A stretch of 64,000 nt of DNA, from contig MKSV01000004.1 in NCBI GenBank assembly GCA_001897435.1, forward strand, positions 496,001-560,000, read 5' to 3'. Positions 53,808 to 62,608 of this stretch are shown here, in pieces. The notes beneath the pieces were generated by a model. It saw only the letters and a program-made list of their open reading frames with translations. It ran no database searches and was not told the origin of the DNA. This DNA comes from Acidobacteriales bacterium 59-55 (GTDB lineage Bacteria; Acidobacteriota; Terriglobia; Terriglobales; Acidobacteriaceae). The first letter of the stretch is position 1. Each line of letters begins with the position of its first letter. The translations under genes and the position numbers were made by a program.

Positions 53808-54277
53808 AGTGGATGCTCCCGTTATTGCTTCTCACGCTTGCTCGCTATACCCAGGCGGAGGTACCGGCTTCGACGGCGGAACGGTGCGTTCAGCATTACG
53901 CAAACTATTATCACGTACCACCTGAGCTGATTGCCGCTCTCATCGACGTGGAATCGCAATGGAACCCTCGCGCGCTCTCGAACAAGGGAGCGATGGGGCT
54001 GATGCAGCTTATGCCAGAAACCGCTCGGCGCTTTGGAGCATTTCGGCCGTTCGATATCGACCAGAACGTCGCGGCTGGCACACGATACGTGACCACCTTG
54101 ATGTGGGAGTTCCACGGCGATCTTCGTCTGGTCGCCGCGGCCTATTACGCGGGTGACCGCTGGGTAGGGCAGAAGCAGCTCAACTACCGCAATCCGGACG
54201 TCATTGCGTACGTCCAGGCGGTCCGAAGGCAGTACATGATGCGAAAATATGCGGCCGGAAGGCTGACGAGGAGATGA
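53804..54277 (+). CDS. Lytic transglycosylase (VirB1-like)
   Basis: A 157-aa exported enzyme with a signal peptide (MKWMLPLLLLTLARYTQA). The SLT domain shows the catalytic Glu in LIAALIDVESQWNPRALS, the GAMGLMQLMPETARRFG loop and the AAGTRYVTTLM and VAAAYYAG motifs. It cuts peptidoglycan so that the secretion channel can cross the wall. It overlaps both neighbours by four bases (ATGA on each side), so it is tightly embedded in the operon. Confidence 0.93.
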   Translation: MKWMLPLLLLTLARYTQAEVPASTAERCVQHYANYYHVPPELIAALIDVESQWNPRALSNKGAMGLMQLMPETARRFGAFRPFDIDQNVAAGTRYVTTLMWEFHGDLRLVAAAYYAGDRWVGQKQLNYRNPDVIAYVQAVRRQYMMRKYAAGRLTRR

Positions 54278-55239
54278 ACACGATGAAACTTCGCTGGCTA
54301 ATTCCGGTCGCAATCCTTTTTCCACTCCGGCTCCAGGCCTCTGGCCCTGCCGTAAACGGGCGCGTCGCTACGGTCACCATCAATCCGAACGAAGTCACCG
54401 TTCTCCATTTGCGGCCCGAGTTCGAGTCGTCCATCCATATGCCCGACGAGATCACTTCCATTGTTCTCGGAAGCCCTGGATCTTTTAAGGCGGAACACAA
54501 TGAGGGCGAACCAGAATACGTCTATGTAAAACCCATCACCAAGAATCCAGCCGAGTCGAACCTTCTCATCGCAACCAAGTCGGGCCAGCATGTGACGTTG
54601 GAACTCATCAGTGAAGGTGCTGAGGTGACCGGTCCCGACGGGCCCGTCGATTTCTTGATTGAATACCGCGCTAAACGAAGCTTCTTGATCGTTTCTGATC
54701 CTCCGTCTTTGCCTCTTTCCGAGGTCCGGGACAAGAAGCCCGAACCCAGCGCTACGGGATCGGGCGCGCGACTCAACATGATCGCTCCTTCCGCTCTCGA
54801 TGAGGAGTTCGAACAACAGGAGCGAATCAACGCACCACATTGGACCAAATGGGACGGCAACCAAATCGAGACCTCGATTGGCGACATCCGGCAATGGAAC
54901 AATGAGACGGTTATTTCCTATTCCATCTACAACAGTTCAGACCAGCCGGTCGAGATCGTTCCGCCGCAGATACAGATTAGTGGCCGCAAGGTGGGGAAAA
55001 AGAAGAAGAAGGAAGGCAACGGCATCATCTCCGACCAACTCGAAATCCGCGACCACAAGCTGAGTGCGACGAGGCTTGAGCCAGGTGGACGCGTTGACGG
55101 TGTCGTTATGTTCGACCGTCCGAATTTCAAGCAATCGACGGAGAAGCTATTTCTGCAGCTTGCGCAAGCGGATCAGGTGGATCGGCCCATCTTGATCCGT
55201 CTCCCGTTCACCCCACCCATCGCGTCCGATCGCCAGTAG
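54274..55239 (+). CDS. VirB9/TrbG-like channel component
   Basis: A 321-aa exported protein (signal LRWLIPVAILFPLRLQASGP). The N-terminal half has the strand pattern of VirB9/CagX/TrbG (VATVTINPNEVTVLHLRPEF, EPEYVYVKPITKNPAESNLL), and the C-terminal half is a beta-sandwich (ETVISYSIYNSSDQPVEIVP) with a basic insert (GRKVGKKKKKEGN). In type IV systems this protein lies under and in the outer membrane and binds VirB10. The match is by pattern and order; similarity to classical VirB9 is moderate. Confidence 0.7.
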   Translation: MNTMKLRWLIPVAILFPLRLQASGPAVNGRVATVTINPNEVTVLHLRPEFESSIHMPDEITSIVLGSPGSFKAEHNEGEPEYVYVKPITKNPAESNLLIATKSGQHVTLELISEGAEVTGPDGPVDFLIEYRAKRSFLIVSDPPSLPLSEVRDKKPEPSATGSGARLNMIAPSALDEEFEQQERINAPHWTKWDGNQIETSIGDIRQWNNETVISYSIYNSSDQPVEIVPPQIQISGRKVGKKKKKEGNGIISDQLEIRDHKLSATRLEPGGRVDGVVMFDRPNFKQSTEKLFLQLAQADQVDRPILIRLPFTPPIASDRQ

Positions 55240-55256
55240 AGAGGAGTTTGAACACT

Positions 55257-56555
55257 ATGAGTATCAGTGAGAACAACACGAACGGCAGCAGAAGCTTATC
55301 TCCTCAGCTCGATGAGTCTTCCGAACCCCGGGTCTCGCAAATGCCGCCTCCAGCGAATGGATCGACCAACCCGGAAGTTAGCGACGAACCTGCGGCAGTC
55401 CCCGCTGCCGGATTTGCGACACGGGCCGGTATTAACGCCGGAGGCGGAATCGACAAAACCAAGCTAATTCTTCTCGGCGGCGGCCTGGCAGCTGCGGTAC
55501 TGTTTTTTGTCTTTACGGCGGTCATTGGAAAGTCTCCCAAGAAGCAAACCGCTGGGAAACAGACTGCGCCGCAGGCAAACCATTTAGAGCCTAAGGAGCA
55601 AAAAGGCAGCGTTACGCCCCTCATGGAAACTGTTCGCACTTCAACTCCGGACAATGCAAGCGGGCAGCTTGCGCCTGCTGACATCCGACGCACGCGCTCG
55701 ACAGATGGAGGTACGGCTTCTCGGGTAAATTCCGCATCTGCTCTACGGCAGATTGCAGCGAAGCCAGGGGCGGTTGGCTCTTTGGGGAATGTTCCTTCGT
55801 TCGCCGATACGCAGCAGAAGTGGGAAGAGCCCCAACCCTACGGCGAGCCTACACCGACGCCGGCGTCACACTTGCAGCAGCAAAACACGTTGAAGGAGCC
55901 GTCTCTCATCTTCGTTCGCAGCCAGATTCAAAGCCGGACGGACGCAACGAACAATGTCAAGTCTGGCGGCGACAATGCGCCGTTATTGGACATAACGCCG
56001 GGAACACGCATTCAGGCGAAGCTTGAAACCCAAATTTCGAGCGCGGTGCAGGCCCCTGTGGTCGCCGTCGTGGAATACACCTATGCGATCGGGGACAAGA
56101 TCGTTGTTCCCGCAGGAGCGCGCGTTTATGGACAACTTCAGCAGGCTGACCGAAGTGGGCTTGTCAGCGTGAAGTTCGATGAGATCCAGTTGTTGGACGG
56201 GGCAAGGGAGAAGATCGATGCCATTGGTACGGGACTCGATCTTGGCCCGATTACAGGGAACGTCTTCGGAAAGAACACAGGAAAGAACTTTCTCGTAAGA
56301 GCCGCATCGGGGATGGGTTCCGTCCTTGCTGAGATAGCCGGCAACAACAGCAGTGCGGCATTTTCCGAGGACGATATGCTGCGAGAACGCGTGGCGGAGA
56401 ACATTGGCACAGCTGGGGATTCCGAGGTCATGAACCTCAATGCCAATAGCCGCGTCGTTGTTTCTGTGCCGGCCGATACGAAGATCTATATCGTGTTCAC
56501 GAAGCAGGAACAGAATTCCGCCCAGCTTCACAAGATCGCGTCGGCAACGCAGTAG
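55257..56555 (+). CDS. VirB10/TrbI-like scaffold protein
   Basis: A 432-aa protein with a short cytoplasmic N-terminus, one membrane helix (KLILLGGGLAAAVLFFVFTA), a long Pro/Ala/Thr-rich periplasmic linker (about residues 90-230) and a C-terminal TrbI domain: LLDITPGTRIQAKLETQISS, IVVPAGARVYGQL, AREKIDAIGTGLDL. ATG 55257 has GAGGAG ten bases upstream, so it is preferred to TTG 55248. It couples inner- and outer-membrane parts of the channel. A strong terminator follows the gene at 56579. Confidence 0.9.
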   Translation: MSISENNTNGSRSLSPQLDESSEPRVSQMPPPANGSTNPEVSDEPAAVPAAGFATRAGINAGGGIDKTKLILLGGGLAAAVLFFVFTAVIGKSPKKQTAGKQTAPQANHLEPKEQKGSVTPLMETVRTSTPDNASGQLAPADIRRTRSTDGGTASRVNSASALRQIAAKPGAVGSLGNVPSFADTQQKWEEPQPYGEPTPTPASHLQQQNTLKEPSLIFVRSQIQSRTDATNNVKSGGDNAPLLDITPGTRIQAKLETQISSAVQAPVVAVVEYTYAIGDKIVVPAGARVYGQLQQADRSGLVSVKFDEIQLLDGAREKIDAIGTGLDLGPITGNVFGKNTGKNFLVRAASGMGSVLAEIAGNNSSAAFSEDDMLRERVAENIGTAGDSEVMNLNANSRVVVSVPADTKIYIVFTKQEQNSAQLHKIASATQ

Positions 56556-56578
56556 GCACAAAGAGTCACAATCTCCCT

Positions 56579-56605
56579 GCCCTGGCTGATTAGCCAGGGC
56601 TTTTT
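56579..56605 (+). terminator. Intrinsic terminator after the virB10-like gene
   Basis: GCCCTGGCT (56579-56587) pairs perfectly with AGCCAGGGC (56592-56600) around a GATT loop, followed by TTTTT. It ends the first transcription unit of the conjugation cluster, so the genes from 57839 onward need their own promoter. Confidence 0.9.
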
Positions 56606-57104
56606 ACTGCCCTATTGAGAGTGTGTCATTGTCTCTACCGGCATCCGGGCAACAATCGAAACCCGCTTACGGGAGTGGAATTCAGAAAAGTGCGTTCCCG
56701 CTGGTGGCGGGGTCGTTCTATTCGACCGCGCGGCCATCGAGGATTGTGGACCGATCCCGAACTGAGTCCATAGCGCTCCGAACTACCCAATCCGCAGTTG
56801 GGGCAACGGACCTCCCGTTCCCCTTGTTTGAATGAGCAAATTGCAGCCCGTGGAGCCCAGTGTGCAATTGAGCATCTGTCGGTCCAATTGCTCCGTTTCA
56901 ATTGAGTCAAAACCTTTGCTTTACCCGATAGCGAGAAGAGTAAAGATAAACCCCTCACACCCAAAATGCGGCTGAGCAAGCGACGACCCCAATGCTCATT
57001 GGAACTTGAGTCGAGATCGCTCCCAACTACTTTCTATGCGAAAGGGGAACGGGCATGCTGTAGGTGATCTTGCTCCACTGTCGCGTTAGCGCTCTTCAGA
57101 ATCT
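56606..57104. other. Non-coding stretch inside the conjugation cluster
   Basis: About 500 bases without a gene I can support on either strand. It separates two blocks of secretion genes and could hold the transfer origin or regulatory sites; no clear repeats were seen by eye. Confidence 0.4.
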
Positions 57105-57560
57105 CTACGAAGGGATGAGGCTGCTCTTACCGCAACGGCGACACATATAGGTATGCGTCCAGTCCCAATGAAGTTGTGGGTAGATCTCTCTATTATAGCG
57201 GGCGATCCGGCGAAGGCTGGCAAGCAAACCAGCAACGCACACAACAAATAGGAGTATGAAAACGGCTACTACGCTCCCCTTCATCGCTGTTGTCGTTGGG
57301 TGTTCAAATATCGCACCAAGACCCGCATAGCTCCAGAAAAAGAAAAGCAGGATTGCGAATCCCCAGAGAATGACGGGCCGCAAATAACTCCGGGGGCGAG
57401 GCGGCGCCGCTACTTGTGCAGAATAGGATTGGCTGGTCCCATGACTAAACGTGCCAGAATAGGACCGCGTGCCTTGTTGATAGAGGAGTGGGACAGCCAC
57501 AATCTCTCCAGTTCCGCACTGATCGCATCGATACGGGTTTTGTTGCAGTGGCGTTGCCAT
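57105..57560 (-). CDS. Two-zinc-ribbon membrane protein
   Basis: A 151-aa protein on the strand opposite to the conjugation genes. An N-terminal zinc-ribbon half (YRCDQCGTGEI) and a C-terminal one (YMCRRCGKSSLIP) flank two hydrophobic segments (LRPVILWGFAILLFFFWSYA and GSVVAVFILLFVVCVAGLLA). The two CxxC pairs could form one zinc site if both termini are cytoplasmic, which two helices allow. No family is recognised. ATG 57560 is chosen over an upstream start at 57602. It may be unrelated cargo of the element. Confidence 0.65.
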   Translation of the reverse strand: MATPLQQNPYRCDQCGTGEIVAVPLLYQQGTRSYSGTFSHGTSQSYSAQVAAPPRPRSYLRPVILWGFAILLFFFWSYAGLGAIFEHPTTTAMKGSVVAVFILLFVVCVAGLLASLRRIARYNREIYPQLHWDWTHTYMCRRCGKSSLIPS

Positions 57561-57838
57561 TCCATGAGCCCCGGACCAACGAGTTTGCCTCGAGGGGTCC
57601 ACTCCAATCCTGACAGGGATTTTAGCTCTTTGTCGCGGACGGAGCTACCCCGAGGGAATTCCCATAGAAGTTGTAATCCGCTTCGATTGCGCAAAATTAC
57701 ACGAAAAATTGAAGATAGCGTCAGTTCCCGCTTCCTAATCTCCTCGGATTCTCCTCGGATTTGACCGAGTTTCAGTTAGAACCCATCCTCTCTCTCGACA
57801 CGGAGGCCCAGAGCAGCCGAGTCCAGGAGAGAAATGAA

Positions 57839-58273
57839 ATGAGAATCGCATCTGCTATCTGGCGACGCTCTCAAGGGTCCGCCGCGCCGGTCATCAAAGT
57901 CTTTCACCGCCCAATTGAAAGAGACTGGGTTCGTGTTTTTCTGATGTTCGCCCTTGGGCTGATCCTCCTGGGGAACGTCGTAGCGCCTCTCGCAGCGGCT
58001 GCCCAGAATCTGGGAACCTCTCCCCAGTTCGGCCAGGCGGTCCAGGGGCAGCAAGCGACTACCGTCGAAGGCACCGTCCTGAACATTGTCAATTGGGGCT
58101 GCAACGTCATCGCGCCGGTGATCGCTGTTGCCTGCCTGGGTGTCGCTGGGTGGCACTTCAAGAGCGGTCGGGGCTATTTGGGTTGGGGCGTCACTGGCGT
58201 TGCCCTCATGGTGATCTCCGGTCTGGGGCGTATGGCCGAAGGGTTTATCACGCAAGCGCAAGGTATCCAGTGA
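57839..58273 (+). CDS. VirB2/TrbC-like membrane protein (pilin candidate)
   Basis: A 144-aa protein. A hydrophobic segment at about residues 34-56 (VRVFLMFALGLILLGNVVAP) with AAAAQ cleavage-like residues is followed by a mature part with two more helices: NIVNWGCNVIAPVIAVACLG and WGVTGVALMVISGLGRMAEG, ending FITQAQGIQ. Size, leader and two-helix mature form match conjugative pilins. CAGGAGAG lies upstream of ATG 57839. The WxxNVxxP...SGxxRxxE pattern recurs in the next two genes. It starts the second block of secretion genes. Confidence 0.75.
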   Translation: MRIASAIWRRSQGSAAPVIKVFHRPIERDWVRVFLMFALGLILLGNVVAPLAAAAQNLGTSPQFGQAVQGQQATTVEGTVLNIVNWGCNVIAPVIAVACLGVAGWHFKSGRGYLGWGVTGVALMVISGLGRMAEGFITQAQGIQ

Positions 58274-58286
58274 CGAGGTCCGATCC

Positions 58287-58949
58287 ATGCCTGTGCCGCA
58301 ATTCCTTCTCGACCTTCTTCAGATGCTGCTCGATCTCGCTGTGCCGGCCGCGTTCTTGACGCTAACCGCCGCAGGGGTGAGTTTACGCCATGAAGGAGGG
58401 ACCAACTTCCACGTCAATGGACGAACTGGAAAATGGGTGTTGTGGACCGTGGTTCTTTTGACGCTTCCGCAACTGCTGTCCTGGATTGCGGCACAAGGTA
58501 TCACCGTTCCTTCCGCGAGCGGCTCGATAGGAACGAGTTGGATCGCCAGCATGGAGACGATCTTCAAGGCCTTCGTCAATCAAATCGTGGTGGCCAAGCT
58601 AGTCCCAGTACTTGCCGCCTACTTCGTTCTCAAGGCGACGCTTGACGGCGCTGCTGGAGAAAACCCGCTCCCGTCCGTCATCGCCGCGCTCTTCTTGATG
58701 TCTCTCTCCGCGACCATGCAACTCATGCAGGGCTGGAACTCGGGGGGACAGTACGCGACCACCGACATGCTTACGTCTCTCTGGAACTACATCGTCGGGC
58801 AAATCATGCCCGCAGCAGCAGGATTAGCGTGTGTCGGAGCGGTCATCAACTTTGTCAGACATAGACCCTGGACACGGATGGTCTTTGCCGCGATCTCGTT
58901 CCTGAGTGTGAGTGGGCTGCTCACGCTATTCCAGGCCATGGCGGCTTGA
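58287..58949 (+). CDS. Polytopic conjugation protein with a pilin-like C-terminal module
   Basis: A 220-aa protein with five or six hydrophobic segments. No named family is recognised. Its last 60 residues (SLWNYIVGQIMPAAAGLACV and FAAISFLSVSGLLTLFQAMA) follow the same helix-gap-helix pattern as the pilin-like gene before it. It lies 13 bases after that gene and 10 bases before the next, so all are co-transcribed. An inner-membrane platform role is plausible. Confidence 0.65.
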   Translation: MPVPQFLLDLLQMLLDLAVPAAFLTLTAAGVSLRHEGGTNFHVNGRTGKWVLWTVVLLTLPQLLSWIAAQGITVPSASGSIGTSWIASMETIFKAFVNQIVVAKLVPVLAAYFVLKATLDGAAGENPLPSVIAALFLMSLSATMQLMQGWNSGGQYATTDMLTSLWNYIVGQIMPAAAGLACVGAVINFVRHRPWTRMVFAAISFLSVSGLLTLFQAMAA

Positions 58950-58959
58950 GGAGTAATCG

Positions 58960-59409
58960 ATGAGTCTTGACGGTGCAATCACGAATCTCGCTTCCTGGGC
59001 CGGTAACGTCATGATGCCGACGATGGCCGGCATGTTCTTCTCGGCAGCTGTGTATCGCTACAGCAAGAGTGGTCCCTTCGAACACTTTCTTTATGGCGGT
59101 TTTGCGTCGCTGATGTGCTCCGGCATGCTTCGTGCGCTTGAAGGCTTTGTTCAACATGCGGGTCCAACCAGCGCCGACGGCTTTTGGCTGGCAACTATGA
59201 GCCTGGTGAACTGGACTGCCAACGTGATTCTGCCCATGTTTGCGCTGACCCAGCTCGCAGCGATGGCTTTGCACATGGGGGGAGTGGTCTCGGAGATATA
59301 TCCCGGGTCGACTTGGATTCGTAAGTTTATCGCGGCGATAGCCGCCTTGATGGTCTCGGGTATGGTGCGCCTTGCCGAGTCCATGGTTACGCAGGCGCAC
59401 GGAATCTGA
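58960..59409 (+). CDS. Conjugation membrane protein with two tandem pilin-like modules
   Basis: A 149-aa protein made of two similar halves. The first reads NLASWAGNVMMPTMAGMFFS to MCSGMLRALEGFVQHA, the second SLVNWTANVILPMFALTQLA to MVSGMVRLAESMVTQAHGI. Each matches the mature part of the 57839 gene product, including its FITQAQGI ending. A GAGGAG ribosome-binding site precedes ATG 58960. The tandem duplication suggests a fused pilin pair or a membrane platform derived from pilin. The function is not established. Confidence 0.7.
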   Translation: MSLDGAITNLASWAGNVMMPTMAGMFFSAAVYRYSKSGPFEHFLYGGFASLMCSGMLRALEGFVQHAGPTSADGFWLATMSLVNWTANVILPMFALTQLAAMALHMGGVVSEIYPGSTWIRKFIAAIAALMVSGMVRLAESMVTQAHGI

Positions 59410-59419
59410 GGAGTATGTC

Positions 59420-59764
59420 ATGAGTCTCGATCTGACACCGGTTCACCGGAACCTTCATACCAAGGTGACGTTCCTCGGCCTTGAATTCGAGGACTTGATT
59501 CTTGTGCTCGCCCTCGCGGCCCTCATGAATCTGCTTGCGCACTTCGCAGGCAACAATGCACACGTCTTTGGGATACCCCTCAACATTTTTATGGAGTTCG
59601 TCGTGCCGGTGCTGGCGGTTCCGTTTCTGATCCTGTTCAAGTACGGCAGGCCCCGCGGTTACCTGACCGACCTCCTGCGCTCGTTCTTCGCCCCGCATGC
59701 GTGGTGCGCCCTTGAGCGGGATTCGCAACTGTTAGAGGCTTACGTCGACGGGGAAGAGGAATAG
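59420..59764 (+). CDS. VirB3/TrbD-like protein
   Basis: A 114-aa protein with the size and shape of VirB3: an N-terminal polar stretch with PVHRNLHTKVTFLGLEFEDL, then two adjacent membrane segments (LILVLALAALMNLLAHFAG and IFMEFVVPVLAVPFLILFK) and a short cytoplasmic tail (YGRPRGYLTDLLRS, HAWCALERD). The position before VirB4 is conserved in type IV operons. GAGGAG stands seven bases before ATG 59420; a longer frame to 59372 overlaps the previous gene. Confidence 0.82.
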   Translation: MSLDLTPVHRNLHTKVTFLGLEFEDLILVLALAALMNLLAHFAGNNAHVFGIPLNIFMEFVVPVLAVPFLILFKYGRPRGYLTDLLRSFFAPHAWCALERDSQLLEAYVDGEEE

Positions 59765-59768
59765 CCAT

Positions 59769-59972
59769 ATGCAGGTTTCAATCAAGGCGGAATCGGACGG
59801 TACGGTGAACCTGCAACTCGACGCCGAGGCCGCTCGGGCAGTCTTTGCCTGCGTTGTCTTTGCATCACGGTTCCACGAAGGGCTCACACCTCTCGCAATG
59901 CTGGCGGCGGAGAGATTGCACGGTGACGGGGAGCTTCCAGCGCAAGGAGGGAGAAGAGAGTTATGCCAATGA
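59769..59972 (+). CDS. Small protein between virB3- and virB4-like genes
   Basis: A 67-aa soluble protein, not recognised (MQVSIKAESDGTVNLQLDAE, AVFACVVFASRFHEGL, LAMLAAERL). It starts four bases after the VirB3-like stop and overlaps the VirB4-like start by ten bases, so it is translated as part of the operon. The strand-then-helix pattern does not allow a family call. Confidence 0.6.
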   Translation: MQVSIKAESDGTVNLQLDAEAARAVFACVVFASRFHEGLTPLAMLAAERLHGDGELPAQGGRRELCQ

Positions 59973-62608
59973 CATATGCGGAACACGAAAAGAAACTCAA
60001 GGCGCCTGCTGTCTGTGAACTGCTCCCTCTGCGGGATCTACCCAACGGCGACAACGTGATGGTGCGCACCAACGGTGCATTCGTCGCTGGATACGAGTTG
60101 CGGGGCATTCTGGCCTATTTCGCGACTGACAGTGATCGCAATCAGACCAAGTCGATGCTTGAGGCGCTCTTCCGCAGCGTGCCCGACGTTAGCATGCGCA
60201 TCCAGTTTCGCTATGAAATCTCCGAGCATCTTGGGGACCTCCTGGACAGCTACGTCGGTCAGCAGCGCGCCGAGCAGTCGGAGGTTATGGCTCTGGATAC
60301 GCACCGTCTCCGGATGTGGCGGCAAAAGGAAAGCAGCGGCTTCTTTTTCGAAAACAGGCTTCATGTCTATTTCATCTGGGACCCTCGCATCCATGCCAAG
60401 CTCTATCACTCTGCACAGCAGAACCGGAAGCTCGGCGGGTTCGCCGTAAGCCAGAGAAAGGCGATCCAGCGAACTCGGAAGGAGCATGAGACCTACCTCG
60501 CAGAGTTTGAGTCGATTCTCCGGGGTATCGAGGGGGCGATGGAGGCGGCCAACCTCGGTCCCCGGAGACTCTCCACCCAGGAATTGTTCGAAGAGTTGAA
60601 GCATTCCCAACATCCGACCAGGCGCGACCACCGGCCCTATGTACCTGGCGAAGAGCTGTTCGAGTATCGCAGTGCCCGAGAGCAGGCGACTCAATCAAGC
60701 ATTCTCAATGAAACGGAAACGTATCTCAATATCGATGGGTATCTGTATTCGGTGATCTCTCTCAAAGAGCTGCCGGATGCCACCTTCCCCGGTATGTTGC
60801 AGAACTTCTCCGCCCTGGGGTTTCCCATCGTCATCAGCGGGCAGGTCGTCATTCCCGATCAGGTCAAGGTTCTCAAAAGCTATAAGAAGCGCCTACAGAA
60901 GATGACCGCCGCACAGAAGGATGCGAACGGAAACTTCAAATCCAACCCTGAAGCGGAGGTCGCGCAGGCCCAACTTATTCAGGTACAGCGCGACATCATC
61001 TCATCCTCTCTCAAAACGGCGAAGTTAAGCCTTTCGGTTGTAGTCCGTACCTCAGTGCCCGCCGTGACATTCGTCGACCTCGAGCGATCCGAGCGCGATC
61101 TCGCCAATCGCACGCAAGAGGTTCTCAACGCGTTCACGCATATGAACGGCGCAAAGGCCGTAATGGAAACGATCGCAAAGCGACGCATCTTTCTCGGAAC
61201 GCTGCCAGGCATGGCCGAGGCGGACAAGCGAGATCAGGACATGTTGACGTCGAACGTAGCGGATCTGGTGCCGGTGGAAATGCCCTGGACTGGGACGCGG
61301 CGTAGTCCTCTGATCCTGTTTGAGACGCCCTACCGCCAACTCATACCGTTCTCGATGTTCGATCCGGATTTGTCGGATGCGAATGGCTTGTTGATGGCGA
61401 AAAGCGGTGGAGGCAAGACTCTTGCCGCGCAACAGATGCTACTGATGGCAGCTCGAGCGAATCCCTTGATTTCTATCCTCGAACGCGGGGACTCATATCA
61501 GCCGCTCGTTGAATTGATGGGCGGCGAGATGATCGAGATGTCGCTCGACAGCGATCAGACCATCAATCCCTGGGACCTTCCGAAGGGGGAGGCCAGGCCT
61601 TCCAACGATCAGATCTCTTTTCTAAAGAACCTGACACGGCACATGCTCGGGGAGAACACTCCTCCAGACCTGGATATAGACTTGCTCGACAGCGTTCTTC
61701 TCGAGGCAATCACTTCCACGTACAAACGCTGCAGCGCGAAGACCTCGAATCCCGTGCCGTTGTTTGGGGACCTTGCGGCGGAACTCGCCCACTGGCAAGA
61801 CCGTGATCGGAACCAGAAGATCAACGCGATGGCTCAGATGGCATCGACCAAGCTCCGCGCCTGGGTTGATGACGGACCTTATGCGCGGCTCTTCGACCGT
61901 CCGACAACTATTCAACTCGATAATCCATGGCTTTACTTCAATGTGGAGAAGCTGAAAGACGATCCTCGTCTCGAACGTGCAGAAAGTCTTCTGATTGCTC
62001 ACACCGCTACCTATCGCGCGTCAGGATTAACAGGGCGACCGAGCATCGTTCTTTTGGACGAATGCTGGGCGCTTTTAGAGTCTCCCATCCTCGCCAGCGT
62101 GGTCGTTCAACTCTTTCGCACGGCTCGCAAGCGTAATGCGAGCGTGTGGGGTATCAGCCAGACGCCTGAGGATTTTGTTGGCACGCCGGATCGGCCCAAT
62201 GAGCATGGCGCGGGCATCGTCAAGAACGCGACGACCAAAATCATTGGCAAACAGCCGGGTGACATGACTGCGCTTCGAGAGCACGTCCACCTCAATGAAA
62301 CCGCCCTCAATCAGATCAAGACCTTTGCTCACCCCAAAAAGGGACATAGCGCGGAGTTCCTTATTGCGATCGGAGAAAAGGCGGAATCCACGCATTCGAT
62401 CCGGATTGTTCCGAGCGCGGTTGACTATTGGATCACCACGACTTATGCGCGCGAACGCACCTATCGGAAGTGGTGGTTGCGGGAGCACCGGCAACTTCCG
62501 CTGATCGCCGCCTACGAAAAACTCGCGGTCCAATATCCGCGTGGGCTCGCGGAGATTGGACCGCTGCCCGTGGAGTTATCCGGAGAGATGCAGGAGGCAC
62601 TTACCTAA
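59963..62608 (+). CDS. VirB4/TrbE-type conjugation ATPase
   Basis: An 881-aa AAA+ motor of the type IV system, of the family's normal length. The N-terminal half is the TrbE/CagE domain (LPLRDLPNGDNVMVRTNGAF and so on). The C-terminal ATPase has Walker A in NGLLMAKSGGGKTLAAQQM, Walker B in PSIVLLDECWALLES, and the motif KNATTKIIGKQPGD. It powers pilus assembly and substrate transfer from the inner-membrane base. GAGAAGAGAG precedes ATG 59963. Its TAA overlaps the ATG of the next gene (TAATG). Confidence 0.95.
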   Translation: MPMTYAEHEKKLKAPAVCELLPLRDLPNGDNVMVRTNGAFVAGYELRGILAYFATDSDRNQTKSMLEALFRSVPDVSMRIQFRYEISEHLGDLLDSYVGQQRAEQSEVMALDTHRLRMWRQKESSGFFFENRLHVYFIWDPRIHAKLYHSAQQNRKLGGFAVSQRKAIQRTRKEHETYLAEFESILRGIEGAMEAANLGPRRLSTQELFEELKHSQHPTRRDHRPYVPGEELFEYRSAREQATQSSILNETETYLNIDGYLYSVISLKELPDATFPGMLQNFSALGFPIVISGQVVIPDQVKVLKSYKKRLQKMTAAQKDANGNFKSNPEAEVAQAQLIQVQRDIISSSLKTAKLSLSVVVRTSVPAVTFVDLERSERDLANRTQEVLNAFTHMNGAKAVMETIAKRRIFLGTLPGMAEADKRDQDMLTSNVADLVPVEMPWTGTRRSPLILFETPYRQLIPFSMFDPDLSDANGLLMAKSGGGKTLAAQQMLLMAARANPLISILERGDSYQPLVELMGGEMIEMSLDSDQTINPWDLPKGEARPSNDQISFLKNLTRHMLGENTPPDLDIDLLDSVLLEAITSTYKRCSAKTSNPVPLFGDLAAELAHWQDRDRNQKINAMAQMASTKLRAWVDDGPYARLFDRPTTIQLDNPWLYFNVEKLKDDPRLERAESLLIAHTATYRASGLTGRPSIVLLDECWALLESPILASVVVQLFRTARKRNASVWGISQTPEDFVGTPDRPNEHGAGIVKNATTKIIGKQPGDMTALREHVHLNETALNQIKTFAHPKKGHSAEFLIAIGEKAESTHSIRIVPSAVDYWITTTYARERTYRKWWLREHRQLPLIAAYEKLAVQYPRGLAEIGPLPVELSGEMQEALT

